Origin: Candidatus Paracaedibacteraceae bacterium
GTDB lineage: Bacteria > Pseudomonadota > Alphaproteobacteria > Paracaedibacterales > CAIOTO01
Length of the DNA stretch: 64,000 bases
Direction of reading: 5' to 3'
NCBI GenBank assembly: GCA_030694965.1
Contig: JAUYTZ010000013.1
Span: 145,491-209,490, forward strand
This document shows positions 18,800-27,724 of the stretch, piece after piece (the stretch's first letter is position 1; each line of letters starts with the position of its first letter). The translations under genes were made by a program, and so were the position numbers. Under the pieces are notes generated by a model. The model saw only the letters and a list, made by a program, of their open reading frames with translations. It did no database searches and had not been told where the DNA came from.

Positions 18800-19813
18800 T
18801 TATTGCGTTGGCTTACTATCAAACGGCGTTCCACTAATTAAGTGTGCTTTACTAAAATCTGTCATAACAATATTAACAGTAAATTCAGGTTCAGGATATT
18901 TTATTTTCATTGAAACAGGCACGCCAAGACTATTCACTGTTTGCGTATAGGTGTATTCAGGGTCTGAATCATCACGACTACCTAATGCAAATACATTCAT
19001 TTTAATTTGCCATGCTTTTGCATTTTCTAAGCGTTGAGCAAGTTCAATAGAGGCAGGATCTGTTGTGCTATTAGCAGCCGTATTAATATTCATTTTGTAA
19101 TTATTTTTTGGTGTAATATAAGCATCAACTTCAACGATATCTTGTGCATCACTCGATCCGTCAAATACTTTTTTATGACCTACAACCATATTTCCTTTCA
19201 ATGCTTCTTCAACTAAAATATGCAAATGTTTCAAAGGGAATACAGTGTCTCTAGGTAACACTATTGTTTTTTGCTCTTCTTGATTAAACTCTATTCTTTT
19301 CAAATTAACGCAGCTTTGTTGCCCATCAATAAATTCTCCATCACCTTTGAAGATAACCTCATCTACCGCTTCATCGTTCACTATAGAGCGAACATAAAAT
19401 TCATAACGTTTCCCATTTTTAGATTCCCAACTTGCAATTGTTAAATCATATCTATCAGCGGCTTCTTTGCCTTTATAATAAATATACAAAACAGATTTTT
19501 GCTGAACCACCCAAACATCATCTTTTTCTTCGACAGTAATCTCAAGTGTGCCATTTACTTCATTGATGCTCTCGTCAAAATGGGATTCTTTATCGAGGGA
19601 TATTTTATATTTTGCATAAAAAGGGATTGGCTTAAATAAAGAATCTTGTTTCTTTTCAGACACTGCTTTAGCACCAATTGCCTCAGCATGAGCAGCAACT
19701 TGAATAGTTGTGGCAGATTTATTTGTTGGCACCTGCTCTGAAAGACACACATTACAAAAAGATGTGCTTAATGCAAATAACAAGAGTGAGTTTACTAAAA
19801 AACGAGATTTCAT
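18800..19813 (-). CDS. eipB: EipB/DUF1849-family periplasmic envelope protein
   Basis: The protein belongs to the DUF1849 family, whose Brucella member EipB is a periplasmic beta-spiral protein needed for envelope integrity. I take the ATG at 19813 over an in-frame TTG at 19819. A signal peptide covers about 1-25 (MKSRFLVNSLLLFALSTSFC). Family landmarks include the opening YAKYKISL strand, WVVQQKSVLYI, and the C-terminal GTPFD. The mature region has only one cysteine (in QQSCVN), whereas Brucella EipB has a conserved disulfide pair. The gene ends 15 bases before metG on the same strand. Confidence 0.85.
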   Translation of the reverse strand: MKSRFLVNSLLLFALSTSFCNVCLSEQVPTNKSATTIQVAAHAEAIGAKAVSEKKQDSLFKPIPFYAKYKISLDKESHFDESINEVNGTLEITVEEKDDVWVVQQKSVLYIYYKGKEAADRYDLTIASWESKNGKRYEFYVRSIVNDEAVDEVIFKGDGEFIDGQQSCVNLKRIEFNQEEQKTIVLPRDTVFPLKHLHILVEEALKGNMVVGHKKVFDGSSDAQDIVEVDAYITPKNNYKMNINTAANSTTDPASIELAQRLENAKAWQIKMNVFALGSRDDSDPEYTYTQTVNSLGVPVSMKIKYPEPEFTVNIVMTDFSKAHLISGTPFDSKPTQ

Positions 19814-19938
19814 ATACAAAAATTTAATATAGACATTATTGGTAACGTATCATTTTTAAACGCTTATACAATTTTAATTAGTGTGTATGAATCACCTAAA
19901 AACGCTTTGTGCTAAAAATGATACACGTCAATAAAAAA

Positions 19939-21264
19939 TTATTGTAATAATGGAGACCATGCGCCGTCTTGTGCCTCTTTTGGCGTCTTGATTGAGCGTA
20001 AATTATATCCTGTCAAATCCACCATATGGAGCTGGCTTTTATCATTTACAGAATTTTGCTTTGAGAAAAGTAAATAACGCCCATTTGCTGACCAACAGGG
20101 TGCTTCAACAAGCCAACCAGCAGCAATCATACGTTCGCCTGTCCCATCAGGCGCCATTACGCCAATATAAAACTTAGAATCCCCTTCAGCTACTTGCTTT
20201 GTAAAGGCTATTAAATCGCCGCGTGGAGACCATACTGGCTGTGAGTATTTTCCATCAGAAAAACTAACACGACGAACATCACTGCCCATTGTATTCATAA
20301 TGTATATATTTTCCTTACCACTGCGATCAGACGTAAATGCGATCTGTGTACCATCAGGCGAATAGCAAGGTGAGGTATCAATACTTAAGTGATCTGTCAA
20401 ACGCGTCATCTTTTTTGATTGGGTATTCATAGTGTAAATAGCTGTTGAGCCACCTTTTGTAAGGCTCATTACAATATTTCCTGCATCAGGAGAAAAACGT
20501 GGTGCGAAATTCATACCATCAAAGGTGCCAAGCTTTCGTTGAGACTTATCATTTAAATTAATCAACACGACTTCAGCTGTGCGGCCATGAATTTTTAAAT
20601 AGGCAATTTCTTTACCTGTTGGTGAATAACGTGGAGTCAAAGCAAGGTGCTTTGAATCTGTAATAGCCGTCACACCATGACCATCATAATCCATGCGCAT
20701 TAAACGTGATGAACTTTTCTTACCTTTATTAACGGGTTCTGAATAAACAACTTGCGTATTAAAGAAACCAGCTTCATTGGTAATACGTGAATAGATTAAA
20801 TCAGCTACTGCATGTGCAAGACGGCGCCAATTTTTGCGGCCTCCGCTAACTGATTTACCTATCATTTGCTTTTTATCAAGAACATCAAACAAACGAAATT
20901 CTACAGTTACTTGATCAGGGCTTGAATTAAGAATAACGCGCCCTGTTACAATAAACCGTGCCTTTGTTGTTTGCCATTTTGCAAAATTAATTCCTGCTGA
21001 TTGTACATCGTTAACGGCTTGAATAAAATCTGTTTTAGCAATTGGCGCAAATAAACCACAATTATATAAATCATTTGTAATAACGTTAGATATATCAACC
21101 CCAATAGTAGAGGCTACATTATCAGCTGCATTGGTGAAATCAATAACAGCAACAGGGTCAGGCTGCACTTGACCACGTGTGATTTCAATAATAACAGGAG
21201 GTTTTGCTGCATCAGCAATGCTATAGGTTAAAATAAATGCGAGAAAATAAACGAACTGTTTCAT
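19939..21264 (-). CDS. tolB: Tol-Pal system periplasmic beta-propeller TolB
   Basis: TolB is the periplasmic part of the Tol-Pal machine, which constricts the outer membrane at division. The 441 residues start with a signal peptide (MKQFVYFLAFILTYSIADA), then the N-terminal alpha/beta domain (about 20-165, with VDISNVITNDL), then a six-bladed propeller whose repeats read SPDGTQIAFTSDRSG and SPRGDLIAFTK. The length is typical. In most proteobacteria tolQ, tolR, tolA and pal sit beside tolB; none of them is here, so the system must be dispersed. Confidence 0.96.
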   Translation of the reverse strand: MKQFVYFLAFILTYSIADAAKPPVIIEITRGQVQPDPVAVIDFTNAADNVASTIGVDISNVITNDLYNCGLFAPIAKTDFIQAVNDVQSAGINFAKWQTTKARFIVTGRVILNSSPDQVTVEFRLFDVLDKKQMIGKSVSGGRKNWRRLAHAVADLIYSRITNEAGFFNTQVVYSEPVNKGKKSSSRLMRMDYDGHGVTAITDSKHLALTPRYSPTGKEIAYLKIHGRTAEVVLINLNDKSQRKLGTFDGMNFAPRFSPDAGNIVMSLTKGGSTAIYTMNTQSKKMTRLTDHLSIDTSPCYSPDGTQIAFTSDRSGKENIYIMNTMGSDVRRVSFSDGKYSQPVWSPRGDLIAFTKQVAEGDSKFYIGVMAPDGTGERMIAAGWLVEAPCWSANGRYLLFSKQNSVNDKSQLHMVDLTGYNLRSIKTPKEAQDGAWSPLLQ

Positions 21265-21365
21265 GTTTTCTTTTCATATTAATGAGATAGATAAGGAAAC
21301 AGTATACGGAATAAATGCCAAGAAGTCAGCAGAATTAGCACATATTTTCATCATCTAAACACATG

Positions 21366-22802
21366 TTAGCGATTAAAATATTGCACAAATTCTTGTGGAT
21401 GCGGACGAAGACGAATATCCTCAACTTCAATTTTTTTTTGTTCAATATACGTATCAATAAAATCACGATCAAAAACATCGCCACGTAATAAATATGCATG
21501 ATCTGCGGTCAGTGCAACAAGTGCTTCTTCCAATGATCCACATACAGTTGGCAATTTCGATGCAATCTCTTTGCACTCAAATAAGTCTACCACTTGCGCT
21601 TCACCTGGATGGATTTTATTTTCAATACCGTCCAAGGCAGCCATCAACAATGCTGAAAAACACAAATAACCATTCGCTGTAGGATCAGGGAAACGTGCTT
21701 CAAAACGCTTTGCATTGGATGAGTTTACGTGTGGAATACGGCATGCAGCAGATCTGTTGCTTGCTGAATAGGCGCAAATAACTGGCGCTTCATACCCTGG
21801 GACAAGACGCTTGTAACTGTTTGTTGTCGGATTACAGAATGCATTCAAACTTTTTGCATGCTTTATTACACCACCAATGGCATACAAAGCAATATCAGAT
21901 AACCCAGCATATGCATCACCTTTGAATAAAGCTGTATCATCATTCCACAAAGACATATGAACATGCATACCTGAACCATTATCGCCAAATACAGGTTTCG
22001 GCATAAAGGTTGCTGTTTTATCGTACATACGTGCGCTATTTCGAACACCATATTTAAAAATTTGAAGATTATCAGCACATTCAACAAGCGTTGAATACTT
22101 AAAACCAATTTCATGTTGTGCAGGCGCCACTTCATGATGATGACGCTCAACTACAAGCCCCATCAAAGAAAGCGCTTGCACAACATCAGATCTAAAATCA
22201 TTAAGAGGATCCATAGGCTGCACGGGAAAATAGCCGCCTTTTACAGCAGACCGTGAACCATGATTATTAGGCTGGATAACTGCACTTTGCTGTGGAAATT
22301 CATCAGATTCAAGATAATAAAAGGAACGTGTCATTTCAGATGTATAAGCAACGGAATCAAAGACAAAAAACTCAGCCTCTGGACCAAAGTACGCCTTATT
22401 AGCAAAGCCACATTGACTTAAGAACTGCTCAGCCTTACGCGCAATATTGCGTGGATCGCGATTATATAAGCTTCCATCACGCACATTGCGTGTGTCTGCA
22501 AAGAGAAATGCAGTCGCTATACTTGAATAAGGGTCCATTCGAATAGGATTATCTTTTGCTACGTCTGGCAAAACAAGAAGATCAGAATCATTAATAACAG
22601 ACCAACCTTTAATTGAAGAACCGTCAACACAAAATCCATCTTTTAAAAGACTTTTATCAACTTGAGACACTGGAAATGACATATGATGCCAAACACCTGA
22701 TATATCTGTAAAACGAATATCTACGATTTGAATGCAATTTTCTTCCAAAAATGAAAGTATTGATTGAATTTTTGCAGCATTATCTGTTTTTGAATTTGAC
22801 AT
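21366..22802 (-). CDS. glnA: Glutamine synthetase, type I, without the adenylylation tyrosine
   Basis: GlnA makes glutamine from glutamate and ammonia with ATP. The 478 residues hold the type I beta-grasp start and the catalytic signatures (VDGSSIKGW, GSGMHVHMSLW, NPTTNSYKRLVPGYEAPV, MAALDGIENKIHPGEA). After HPGEA, E. coli GlnA reads MDKNLYDLPP with Tyr397 as the AMP acceptor; here the aligned sequence is QVVDLFECKE, so residue 408 is phenylalanine (codon TTT, plus-strand 21579-21581). The enzyme should not be adenylylated by GlnE. The rest is full length. Upstream and downstream genes are unrelated, and no glnB is adjacent. Confidence 0.96.
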   Translation of the reverse strand: MSNSKTDNAAKIQSILSFLEENCIQIVDIRFTDISGVWHHMSFPVSQVDKSLLKDGFCVDGSSIKGWSVINDSDLLVLPDVAKDNPIRMDPYSSIATAFLFADTRNVRDGSLYNRDPRNIARKAEQFLSQCGFANKAYFGPEAEFFVFDSVAYTSEMTRSFYYLESDEFPQQSAVIQPNNHGSRSAVKGGYFPVQPMDPLNDFRSDVVQALSLMGLVVERHHHEVAPAQHEIGFKYSTLVECADNLQIFKYGVRNSARMYDKTATFMPKPVFGDNGSGMHVHMSLWNDDTALFKGDAYAGLSDIALYAIGGVIKHAKSLNAFCNPTTNSYKRLVPGYEAPVICAYSASNRSAACRIPHVNSSNAKRFEARFPDPTANGYLCFSALLMAALDGIENKIHPGEAQVVDLFECKEIASKLPTVCGSLEEALVALTADHAYLLRGDVFDRDFIDTYIEQKKIEVEDIRLRPHPQEFVQYFNR

Positions 22803-23190
22803 GAATAAAGTTCCAAATAATAATTCACCCCTAAGCTGGAAACACTTTACGAGAAATTAAATAGAGGCACAAGCCCTCACAGGAGTAGATTTTTAGGTTT
22901 TTTATTTTCCACGTTTTTTAACTTCAGCAAAGAGTGAAATAGCGTTATGCAAGATATATAAAAATGTCCATTACGTTTGATGTTGTGAAAAATAATTTTC
23001 ACTTTAAAATCAACCAACCCCAATTAATCTCTATCATGTTTTGGCTTACCTGAATTTGCCTTAATTATATAATGAAAAAACCAATAAGATCATTTATCAA
23101 CAGATAGCTTATAAAAATCGTGCACAAAAAAGGGATGACAGATTTGACTCTATCACCCCAATTTATAATCAACTATTGATTGATTGCTAA
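22803..23190. other. 388-bp gap between pnp and glnA
   Basis: The stretch contains the pnp terminator at its right side (described separately) and the probable glnA promoter region. I looked for a sigma-54 -24/-12 element (TGGCAC-N5-TTGC) and found none. The remainder is AT-rich without a credible frame. Confidence 0.5.
23126..23159 (-). terminator. Terminator of pnp
   Basis: Read on the minus strand, GGGGTGA pairs with TCATCCC (one mismatch) around a 14-base loop and is followed directly by six T. It lies 32 bases after the pnp stop codon. Confidence 0.7.
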
Positions 23191-25326
23191 TTAAGCACCA
23201 GCAGCTTCACTAACAGCAACGTCTTCCGCATCTAAAGCAGGAACAGCCTTCATGCTAAGCTTAATCTTACCGCGATCATCAAAACCAAGAACTTTAACTT
23301 TCACAACATCACCAACATTTACAACATCTGATACTTTTGCAACGCGGCGATCAGCAAGCTCACTCACATGAACAAGACCGTCTTTTGCGCCCATAAAGTT
23401 AACAAATGCGCCAAACTCTGCGATCTTCACTACCGTACCGCTGTAAATTGCACCAACTTCTGGATCACCAGCAATTGACATAATCGTTGCAACAGCTTTA
23501 TCAAGTGATTGTTGGTTATGTGCAGCAACAGTTACTGTGCCATCATCTTGAATATCAATTTTAGCGCCAGTTGTTTCGCAAATTTCACGAATCACTTTAC
23601 CGCCAGCACCAATAACATCACGAATTTTATCACGATTAATTGCAAATGAAGTTAAACGTGGCGCATTATCACTAACAGCTGGACGTGATGATGTCATTGC
23701 TTTTGCCATTTCACCTAGAATATGTAAACGACCGTGCTTTGCTTGCTCAAGTGCGATCTGCATAATTTCAGGCGTAATGCTTGTAATTTTGATATCCATT
23801 TGAAGCGCAGTTACACCAGATTCTGTACCAGCAACCTTAAAGTCCATATCCCCTAAATGATCTTCATCACCTAAAATATCTGATAATACAGCAAATTTTT
23901 CTTTTTCTTTAATCAAACCCATTGCAATCCCTGCCACAGCTCTTTCCAATGGAACGCCTGCATCCATCATAGACAATGACGCGCCACAAACGGTTGCCAT
24001 CGATGATGAACCATTTGATTCTGTAATTTCAGAAACCGTACGAAGCGTGTAAGGGAAATTTGCTTTTGTTGGAATGATTGGTGACATTGCGCGCCATGCG
24101 AGTTTACCATGACCAATTTCACGACGCCCTGGACCTGAAACACGACCTACTTCACCAACGGAATAGGATGGAAAGTTATAGTGAAGCATAAAACGTTCAC
24201 GGTATTCACCATCTAACGAGTCAATAATTTGCTCATCTTGACCAGTACCAAGCGTTGTTACAACAAGTGCTTGTGTTTCGCCGCGTGTGAATAAAGCACT
24301 ACCATGTGTACGTGGCAATACACCAATTTCACATACGATTTGGCGAATTTCATCTAATGCACGACCATCAACACGTTCTGCATTATTTAAAATGTTGCTG
24401 CGAAGAATATTTGATTGTAATGTTTCAAAAGCAATATCAAGCAAACCATCATGCCCAGAAAATTCTTCATCTAACGCCTCATGAAGTTTTGTTTTTGCAG
24501 CATGAATTGCAGCGTAACGATCTTGTTTTGATTTGTTTTCGTATGCTTTGATCAAATCAGCTTCAATTACTTCCTTAGCACGCTTATTAACAGTAACCAT
24601 TACTGGATTTTCTTCAGCAATAACCCATGCATCTTTTGATGCTTTTATTTTTAAGCTTTCAATCATTTTAACAACGTCTTGGAAGGCTGTATGACCAAAC
24701 ACTACAGCATCAAGCATTGTTTGCTCTGACAACTCTTTCGCTTGTGATTCAACCATCAAAACGCCTTCTTTTGTGCCAGCAACAACCAAATCAAGCGCAC
24801 TTGTAGCAAGTTGCTCACGTGTTGGGTTCAATACAAACGCGCCCTCAACCAAACCAACCCGCGCAGCAGCAACTGGCCCTAAAAATGGAACGCCTGAAAT
24901 AGCAAGTGCTGCAGAGGCACCAATCAAAGCAACGATATCTGAATCAGCATCTGTATCATAGCTCATTACCGTGCAAAGAACTTGAACTTCATTATAAAAA
25001 CCTTCAGGAAACAGTGGGCGAATCGGACGATCGATCAAACGTGATGTTAAAACTTCCTTTTCTGATGGCTTTGCTTCTCTTTTATAGAAACCACCAGGAA
25101 TACGACCTACAGCAAATGCCTTTTCAAGGTAGTGAACACTCAATGGGAAAAAATCTGCATTTGGTTTTGCTTTTTTAGCAGCAACAACCGTACACAAAAT
25201 AGATGTATCGCCGTATGTAACCATAACAGCGCCGTCAGCTTGACGTGCTATTTTTCCGGTTTCAAGAACAAGCGTACGTCCAGCCCAATTAAGTTCTTCA
25301 CGGTGTATGTTAAACATGTTTGTCAT
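23191..25326 (-). CDS. pnp: Polyribonucleotide nucleotidyltransferase (PNPase)
   Basis: PNPase is a phosphorolytic 3'-5' exoribonuclease and a partner of the degradosome in many bacteria. The 711 residues carry two RNase PH domains (the second with [13 protein letters not shown] and the RREIGHG motif), the alpha-helical linker, a KH domain around [20 protein letters not shown], and an S1 domain starting [11 protein letters not shown]. The start is the ATG at 25326, with AGAG close upstream; ATG 25317 is an alternative. rpsO, which precedes pnp in most proteobacteria, is not next to it here. A structured leader lies upstream. Confidence 0.98.
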   Translation of the reverse strand: MTNMFNIHREELNWAGRTLVLETGKIARQADGAVMVTYGDTSILCTVVAAKKAKPNADFFPLSVHYLEKAFAVGRIPGGFYKREAKPSEKEVLTSRLIDRPIRPLFPEGFYNEVQVLCTVMSYDTDADSDIVALIGASAALAISGVPFLGPVAAARVGLVEGAFVLNPTREQLATSALDLVVAGTKEGVLMVESQAKELSEQTMLDAVVFGHTAFQDVVKMIESLKIKASKDAWVIAEENPVMVTVNKRAKEVIEADLIKAYENKSKQDRYAAIHAAKTKLHEALDEEFSGHDGLLDIAFETLQSNILRSNILNNAERVDGRALDEIRQIVCEIGVLPRTHGSALFTRGETQALVVTTLGTGQDEQIIDSLDGEYRERFMLHYNFPSYSVGEVGRVSGPGRREIGHGKLAWRAMSPIIPTKANFPYTLRTVSEITESNGSSSMATVCGASLSMMDAGVPLERAVAGIAMGLIKEKEKFAVLSDILGDEDHLGDMDFKVAGTESGVTALQMDIKITSITPEIMQIALEQAKHGRLHILGEMAKAMTSSRPAVSDNAPRLTSFAINRDKIRDVIGAGGKVIREICETTGAKIDIQDDGTVTVAAHNQQSLDKAVATIMSIAGDPEVGAIYSGTVVKIAEFGAFVNFMGAKDGLVHVSELADRRVAKVSDVVNVGDVVKVKVLGFDDRGKIKLSMKAVPALDAEDVAVSEAAGA

Positions 25327-25418
25327 TAATTTCTCTTTTCATTATTAAACAATCTATGCTTTATCAAGCAAACTCAGCATCTTGAAATCAAAAAACCAAA
25401 AAGAGAAGATAAAATACT

Positions 25419-25464
25419 ACTCATTTATCATTTATACCTTTGGATATCAAGATCCTGAATGAGT
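25419..25464 (-). promoter_or_regulatory. Nested hairpin in the pnp leader
   Basis: ACTCATT (25419-25425) and AATGAGT (25458-25464) are exact reverse complements and enclose a second small stem, GGAT-ATCAAG-ATCC (25442-25455). The structure lies 93-138 bases upstream of the pnp start. In enterobacteria a leader hairpin cut by RNase III lets PNPase repress itself; a similar role here is inference. Confidence 0.35.
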
Positions 25465-25549
25465 GCTAACATAAAGCAAACTCAATTATAAGGTAAAATA
25501 CTAAAATTTACGAAGAAAAAGAGAATTTTTAAGAAAAAAAGACATTCTA

Positions 25550-26298
25550 TTAAAATGCAATGCGATCAAATGGAATGTTCAAACTAAATAAAACCTTAGC
25601 TGCGGCTTTGCCCTCAGTTGGCTTTACAATTGTCGTATTGATATTGGCATATTTAAATAAATCAGCTTGGAACCCAAAACTCGGTCCTTTAACCAAGCGT
25701 ACCTCCATACTACGGTTATACGAATAACCGCCAAAAAATTTAAGTTGAGGCAAAAAAGGTACAGACATTCCCAATTTAGTGTCACTTGAAAGCGGCTGCA
25801 TTTTTCGTTGATACATATTGGCTATATTTTGATCATTTATTTGCGGCATAGCTTTAAAATAAGTAACCGTTAAATTTGTTGACTGTGTTGAAACCTCAGT
25901 TGAAATACCATCACCTTTTGCAAGAAACGGAATTGCCGAATTGCGAGATGTCTGCATATGTGCAGTTACGTGATCACCTACAAAAAAACGACCAATTGCA
26001 CTTTTTGATTTTACATTTGCATTATAATAAACTGTGCTTTTATATTCAGTCACCACAGGAGAGATTGCAACGTCATAATTAACGTGATCTTTATTGAGAA
26101 TATCTATTCCATTTTCTTTTTGCTTTTGTCCTGAAAGCTGGGCAACAGGATGCACAGCGAACAAGTCATTTTTTTAACATTAGCCCCTAAAAAAGAGCCA
26201 TTAGATGACAGCTGCGTTAATCCATACGATAACGCATAAAAATTAGCCCCTTGCACTGTTTTAAAGAAAGCAAAGAACATTACTGCAAAAAAATACAA
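25550..26298 (-). pseudogene. Exported protein of unknown family, split by a -1 frame break
   Basis: Two frames together form one plausible exported protein of about 248 residues. The first (start TTG 26298 or ATG 26280) gives a hydrophobic leader and SYGLTQLSSNGSFLGANVKK; the second continues NDLFAVHPVAQLSGQK to the end at 25550. They join if the reading shifts by -1 at a run of seven A on the minus strand (26169-26175 on plus). The C-terminal part has alternating strands such as FFGGYSYN and FGFQADLFKYAN, with no recognised domain. A second run of seven T at the leader could also hide a shift, since an ATG just upstream (MIRFFCIF) is out of frame. It may be a true pseudogene, a programmed or phase-variable shift, or a base-calling error. 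Confidence 0.55.
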
Positions 26299-26370
26299 AA
26301 GAACCGAATCATGCTGTACTATTTTGTTAGTCTATCCCCCTCAGAGTAGAAGTTAAATGTTAATATACTG

Positions 26371-26946
26371 TTAACAATCAATTTTCTTTTTCTCATAATA
26401 ACGCACATGCATTAGCACTAAAAAGCTAAAGAGCAAAACCGTAATTATCCCTGAAAATTTTGACTGCCCCATCCCAAGTGAGAAAAAAATAAATGAAAAG
26501 AAAGCAAAAACACCAGCGGCATCTCCTCCGCAAGGCATATATCCCGTAGGAAACGCTTTTTTCCACGCCCCTAACCACAACAAATGTGCAGAATTTGCAA
26601 ATAGACCACCCACAATAGCAAACGTAATATTAACGCTTAAAATAGCCGTCTTAAAAGAATCAATAGAATGAGCGTGAGACCAATACAAACATGCGGAAAA
26701 TAAGAAAATTGTAAACAAAAGATAAACAAAAGCAACAAGATACAGACGTCGATAAATCAACCAAACAGCCCCTAGCCCAGTAACACTGCATAAGAACGCA
26801 ACCCAATTCCAAACAATACGCTCGCCACTTTGCCAACGCGCATACAGATCTTGATAATAATGCATACGCAAAGGTGAAACAGATGATCTCAAACGCTCGC
26901 CATATATAAGATACAAAAAATCACGTTCAGAAAAAGGGAGATTCAT
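26371..26946 (-). CDS. Multi-spanning inner-membrane protein, DUF2628-like
   Basis: This 191-residue protein has about four or five hydrophobic segments. The first of them, NWVAFLCSVTGLGAVWLIYRRLY, resembles the opening of DUF2628 membrane proteins, where a tryptophan-rich helix ends in LYRKMY. The N-terminal 45 residues are soluble and the C-terminus is lysine-rich, which favours a cytoplasmic location of both ends. Function is unknown. It lies 72 bp upstream of the split exported gene on the same strand. Confidence 0.65.
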   Translation of the reverse strand: MNLPFSERDFLYLIYGERLRSSVSPLRMHYYQDLYARWQSGERIVWNWVAFLCSVTGLGAVWLIYRRLYLVAFVYLLFTIFLFSACLYWSHAHSIDSFKTAILSVNITFAIVGGLFANSAHLLWLGAWKKAFPTGYMPCGGDAAGVFAFFSFIFFSLGMGQSKFSGIITVLLFSFLVLMHVRYYEKKKIDC

Positions 26947-27159
26947 AAGTGCAGTTTCACTAAAAATAAATAAATTTTAATAAGTTATCCTACCATAATA
27001 TGTGTCCATTAAAAGATTTAATTATTGTACTTGCTCAAATTCAATCTCATTTCTTTCTATAACAATTTCATAAAAATAAAACGAAAAAACAAATAATGCC
27101 ACCATATCTCTTTTTAAATCTCTCTTTTTACAAATTCAAAGTTTTTCGTTTGATGGCAC

Positions 27160-27196
27160 TTAAATTGTCTTCTGTTTGTTAAATTATCTTCTGTTT
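27160..27196. repeat. Near-perfect 18-bp direct repeat
   Basis: TTAAATTGTCTTCTGTTT (27160-27177) and TTAAATTATCTTCTGTTT (27179-27196) differ at one base and are separated by one base. They lie in the 401-bp gap 26947-27347, which holds no credible gene and otherwise only the rpsP terminator. Confidence 0.6.
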
Positions 27197-27294
27197 TTTC
27201 TTTTCAAAAAATCCATTTTTATAACATCAAAACACTATTTAAAATTGAGTTGAGAGATCGATTTTGTCATTACAACGGGGATAGTTGCATGCAT

Positions 27295-27322
27295 AAAAAA
27301 ACCTCATGGAAAACATGAGGTT
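27295..27322 (-). terminator. Terminator of ffh-rpsP
   Basis: On the minus strand the stem ACCTCATG-TTTTC-CATGAGGT is perfect and runs into a tract of six to seven T. It begins 26 bases after the rpsP stop and should end the ffh-rpsP transcript. Confidence 0.85.
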
Positions 27323-27347
27323 CTATATTTAAAGACTTCAAAAAAAA

Positions 27348-27695
27348 TTATGCTGCAGCAGCCGCAGCAGCTTCTGCTTTTGCACGTTCTTGTGCTTTTT
27401 TCTTTGGTGCAGCTTTTGTTGGATTAGCAGGACGTTCAGTAGCAGGAACAAGACTTGCACGTGACAAAAATAACTGCACACGGTCAGTTGGTTGTGCGCC
27501 TACTGAAAGCCAATATTTAATACGTTCTACATTCAAAACAACGCGCTCTGCGTGATCTGAAGTTAGCATGGGATTATATGACCCAACACGCTCTACAAAA
27601 CGACCATCACGAGGTGATGTAGCTTCTGCAACAACGATACGATAGAAAGGACGCTTTTTAGCTCCACCACGTGCTAGACGAATTTTTAATGCCAT
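27348..27695 (-). CDS. rpsP: 30S ribosomal protein S16
   Basis: S16 binds 16S rRNA and supports early 30S assembly. The 115 residues start with the family block [20 protein letters not shown] and include [14 protein letters not shown]. The last 30 residues are a Lys/Ala-rich extension ending in eight alanines, as often seen in alphaproteobacterial S16. It follows ffh by 29 bases. The genes rimM, trmD and rplS, which commonly follow rpsP, are not present; a strong terminator follows instead. Confidence 0.97.
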   Translation of the reverse strand: MALKIRLARGGAKKRPFYRIVVAEATSPRDGRFVERVGSYNPMLTSDHAERVVLNVERIKYWLSVGAQPTDRVQLFLSRASLVPATERPANPTKAAPKKKAQERAKAEAAAAAAA

Positions 27696-27724
27696 TTATT
27701 TCTCCTTAACATTAATATAATAAA

